The notes beneath the pieces were generated by a model. It was not told the origin of the DNA, did no database searches, and saw only the letters and a program-made list of their open reading frames with translations. Positions 7,605-9,474 of a DNA stretch of 9,474 bases are shown one piece after another (the stretch's first letter is position 1; each line of letters begins with the position of its first letter). A program made the translations under genes and the position numbers. Location of the stretch: assembly GCA_018694455.1 (NCBI GenBank), contig JABHNP010000021.1, positions 1 to 9,474 on the forward strand, in the 5' to 3' direction. Source of the DNA: Planctomycetaceae bacterium (lineage in GTDB: Bacteria; Planctomycetota; Planctomycetia; Pirellulales; UBA1268).

Positions 7605-8273
7605 ATGCTTGCACCAGCTGACATGCCAACACTCCCGCTCGACAAATCAGCCCGTCGGTCGACGCTGTGTAAAATTACTGGCCTTGGATTGGCTGGCGTA
7701 GCGAGGCTGCTAGCAGGGGCCAGTATTCGCTGGATTGCTAGTCAGCCTGATACGTGTCAACGAGTTTATTTCGCAAATCATACAAGTCATCTTGACGCGT
7801 TGTTGATTTGGGCATCGCTCCCACGGTTGGTTCGGGAAATTACACGTCCTGTAGCAGCCAAGGATTATTGGTCTCGTGGGGCTTTAAGGAGATGGTTGGC
7901 TGAAGAGGTGTTCAATGCAATTCTTATTGATCGAACAGATATCAAAGTTCATCAGAGTCCGGTTGATCTTATGTTGCGTCAGGCTGGGGAAACACGATCA
8001 CTCATAGTTTTTCCCGAGGGAAGCCGTAGTACCAGTGGAGAAGTTGGTGAGTTTAAAAGTGGGCTTTATTATCTCGCAAAAAAGCGTCCTGAAATTGAAC
8101 TCATCCCCGTTCATATAGACAACCTGAATAGAGTGCTGCCTCGAGGAGAATTCTTGCCCGTTCCTTTGCTTTCTTGTATCAGTTTCGGACCTCCACTCTG
8201 GTTGGAACGAGATGAATCCAAGCTAGACTTTTTGGCAAGAGCACGCAGGGCAGTTTTATCTCTGAAGGAGTAG
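7605..8273 (+). CDS. PlsC-type 1-acyl-glycerol-3-phosphate acyltransferase
   Basis: This 222-residue protein belongs to the PlsC/LPLAT acyltransferase family, which transfers a fatty acyl chain to lysophosphatidate to make phosphatidate at the inner face of the membrane. The catalytic HX4D motif is visible as NHTSHLD (H59, D64). Motif II is represented by ILIDRTD (106-112), the phosphate-binding motif III by FPEGSRS (136-142) and motif IV by LIPVHIDN (166-173). A hydrophobic stretch at about 21-44 could associate with the membrane. An in-frame TAA at 7596 makes ATG 7605 the first possible start; a second ATG at 7623 is possible, and neither has a clear ribosome site. It lies between the hydrolase (28-bp gap) and the cytidylyltransferase (47-bp gap), whose substrate it would supply. 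The acyl acceptor could be something other than lysophosphatidate, as in other family members. Confidence 0.92.
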   Translation: MLAPADMPTLPLDKSARRSTLCKITGLGLAGVARLLAGASIRWIASQPDTCQRVYFANHTSHLDALLIWASLPRLVREITRPVAAKDYWSRGALRRWLAEEVFNAILIDRTDIKVHQSPVDLMLRQAGETRSLIVFPEGSRSTSGEVGEFKSGLYYLAKKRPEIELIPVHIDNLNRVLPRGEFLPVPLLSCISFGPPLWLERDESKLDFLARARRAVLSLKE

Positions 8274-8302
8274 ATTCAGTGTTCATTGTGATAGTAACGA
8301 TC

Positions 8303-8311
8303 TAAGAAGGT
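8303..8311 (+). promoter_or_regulatory. Ribosome binding site of the cytidylyltransferase gene
   Basis: TAAGAAGGT differs by one base from the ideal anti-16S complement TAAGGAGGT and ends 9 nt before the GTG at 8321. It is the clearest ribosome site in the operon and supports this unusual start codon. Confidence 0.65.
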
Positions 8312-8320
8312 GTGTTCTAA

Positions 8321-9292
8321 GTGAATGATATTCGTACCATTGCTTTAGTAGCAGGTGTTTTGCTCTTGCTTTCAGTAGTTACAGGAGTAGGCCAATTTTT
8401 AAAGCGGCATCCTGATAGGGGTATTGATGCGGCTGCAGTGAGAACATTTAATATGAGAATTCGCGGCTGGTGGGTGTTGTGTACAGTCCTAGCCGCTGCT
8501 TTTTGGCTTGGGTCAACTGCAACAGTCACGCTGTTCGGATTTGTTTCTTTTTGGGCGTTGCGGGAATTCATTACGCTGACGCCAACTCGTAAGGGTGACC
8601 ACCGTGCACTATTCTGGGTGTTTTTTCTTTTTACTCCACTGCACTATGTGCTTGTTGGGCTGAATCGATACGACATCTACAGTGTTTTCTTGCCCGTCTA
8701 TGCAACGCTTTTCGTTTTAGCAAGGGCAGCAGTTGCCGGTGACTATAAGCGGTTCTTAGAGAGGACGGCAAAAATCCAGGCGGGTCTTGTCGTATGCGTT
8801 TACTGTTTGTCATTCGCGCCGGCGCTACTCGAACTCCGTGTCAGTAGGGGGGCGGAGGGTTTAAGCCAGCTGAGTAGTCGTGATGCTAATTTCCGGTTGC
8901 TTTTCTTCTTAATTCTTCTCGTTCAGTTTGCAGATTGTATGCAGTATGTATGGAGCAGAATGTTGGGTCAACGATTAGTCGCTGCTGCAGTAAGTTCCAA
9001 TCGGACGTGGGAAGGTTTGCTGGGTAGTGCGACGAGTACTGCGCTTCTTGCAGCGGTGCTATGGTGGGCTGCGCCTCCATTTCAGCCTTGGCAAGCGGCA
9101 ATCGTTGGGTTGGTTGTCGCTGTTATGGGATTCGCTGGAGGTATGACAATGTCAGCGATTAAGCGAGACCGCGGCGTTAAAGATTATGGGACGCTTGTTG
9201 TGGGCCATGGTGGCGTGCTTGATCGAATCGATTCGATCTGCTTCGCAGCACCGGTTTTCTACCACATGACAGTCTTTGTTATTGGTAGCTAG
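8321..9292 (+). CDS. Phosphatidate cytidylyltransferase, CdsA/YnbB-like
   Basis: This 323-residue polytopic membrane protein should convert phosphatidate and CTP to CDP-diacylglycerol, the precursor of bacterial phospholipids. The C-terminal signature of the family is present at 278-304: S-x-I-K-R, K287-D288, H296-G297-G298 and D301-R302-x-D304. It departs from the usual pattern by having V-V where most members have a hydrophobic residue followed by P (positions 293-294). Upstream are FAD (203-205) and SSNRTWEG (225-232), counterparts of conserved family segments. The REFITLTPTRKGDHR region (81-95) resembles the YnbB branch more than classical CdsA. Several hydrophobic helices span the chain, the first at about 5-27. 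The start is GTG: an in-frame TAA sits directly before it and a strong ribosome site lies upstream. It is the last gene of the operon and overlaps the stop of a convergent frame by 4 bp. Confidence 0.93.
   Translation: MNDIRTIALVAGVLLLLSVVTGVGQFLKRHPDRGIDAAAVRTFNMRIRGWWVLCTVLAAAFWLGSTATVTLFGFVSFWALREFITLTPTRKGDHRALFWVFFLFTPLHYVLVGLNRYDIYSVFLPVYATLFVLARAAVAGDYKRFLERTAKIQAGLVVCVYCLSFAPALLELRVSRGAEGLSQLSSRDANFRLLFFLILLVQFADCMQYVWSRMLGQRLVAAAVSSNRTWEGLLGSATSTALLAAVLWWAAPPFQPWQAAIVGLVVAVMGFAGGMTMSAIKRDRGVKDYGTLVVGHGGVLDRIDSICFAAPVFYHMTVFVIGS
9221..9238. repeat. Perfect 18-bp palindrome inside the cytidylyltransferase gene
   Basis: GATCGAATCGATTCGATC equals its own reverse complement over all 18 bases. 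It encodes DRIDSI at the catalytic signature of the enzyme. It contains two GATC sites and a central ATCGAT. The protein fixes the residues but not the codon choice that completes the symmetry. Confidence 0.6.
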
Positions 9293-9474
9293 TTTGTCTT
9301 TGACTTCTGTTGAGTGCGTTGTGCGCGCTGGACGTAGATTGATTGGCGGGCGGCGGTTGCAGAGATTCTGTTTTGAGTCGATCCGTTGATGTTTGTCGTG
9401 TCCGGGCTTTGACCACGTGTAGTTTGTGCAATATCTCGAATCTGTGGGATTGCGGCGGCTACAGATGCAGGTGG
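9289..9474 (-). CDS. C-terminal end of an unidentified gene (partial)
   Basis: On the minus strand one frame stays open from the right window edge for 61 codons and ends at TAG (9289-9291). The translated tail is rich in Ala, Gln, Thr and Arg and ends in QQKSKTN. It has no recognisable motif and looks like a disordered or basic C-terminus. Its stop overlaps the cytidylyltransferase stop in the palindrome CTAG, the same arrangement as the convergent pair at 5614-5617. The three plus-strand frames all meet stops soon after 9292, so no rightward gene fits here. The segment is short enough that chance is possible. Confidence 0.45.
   Translation of the reverse strand, partial: PPASVAAAIPQIRDIAQTTRGQSPDTTNINGSTQNRISATAARQSIYVQRAQRTQQKSKTN

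Noticed and set aside
9221..9238. The palindrome as a rho-independent terminator for the operon
   Set aside because: It lies about 55 bp inside the coding region, is not GC-rich and no T run follows it.

Overview
The window looks like chromosomal DNA from a planctomycete. The main evidence is a clear DUF1571 lipoprotein-carrier-like secreted protein, a family concentrated in Planctomycetes. A very large beta-rich, membrane-anchored exported protein of the kind common in that phylum, and weak or absent Shine-Dalgarno sites in front of several genes, agree with this. I cannot name the genus. No mobile element, CRISPR array, tRNA or rRNA was seen.

Layout. (1) Positions 2-5617, plus strand: a giant membrane protein whose frame is open to the left edge. 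Its two halves look like a tandem duplication. Each half has several beta-sandwich-like modules followed by a block of transmembrane helices, and a signal-peptide-like segment begins the second half. (2) Positions 5614-6549, minus strand: a DUF1571 protein with a signal peptide, convergent with the giant gene. Their stop codons overlap in a shared TTAA inside a larger inverted repeat. (3) Positions 6550-6901: a 352-bp divergent intergenic region with a hairpin in the DUF1571 leader, three 18-bp direct repeats and a small palindrome near a -10-like hexamer. (4) Positions 6902-9292, plus strand: a likely three-gene operon encoding a metallo-beta-lactamase-fold hydrolase (glyoxalase II-like), a PlsC-type acyltransferase and a CdsA/YnbB-type phosphatidate cytidylyltransferase. 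(5) Positions 9289-9474, minus strand: the probable C-terminal end of another gene, convergent with the cytidylyltransferase gene and again overlapping it by 4 bp (CTAG).

The acyltransferase and cytidylyltransferase catalyse consecutive steps of phospholipid synthesis (lysophosphatidate to phosphatidate to CDP-diacylglycerol). The hydrolase upstream is probably co-transcribed, but its substrate is unknown. The giant protein and the DUF1571 protein both appear to act outside the cytoplasmic membrane. Whether they work together is not shown; they are convergent rather than co-transcribed.

The most interesting element is the giant duplicated protein. No enzymatic motif was recognised in it. No obvious defence system or other new multigene system is visible.
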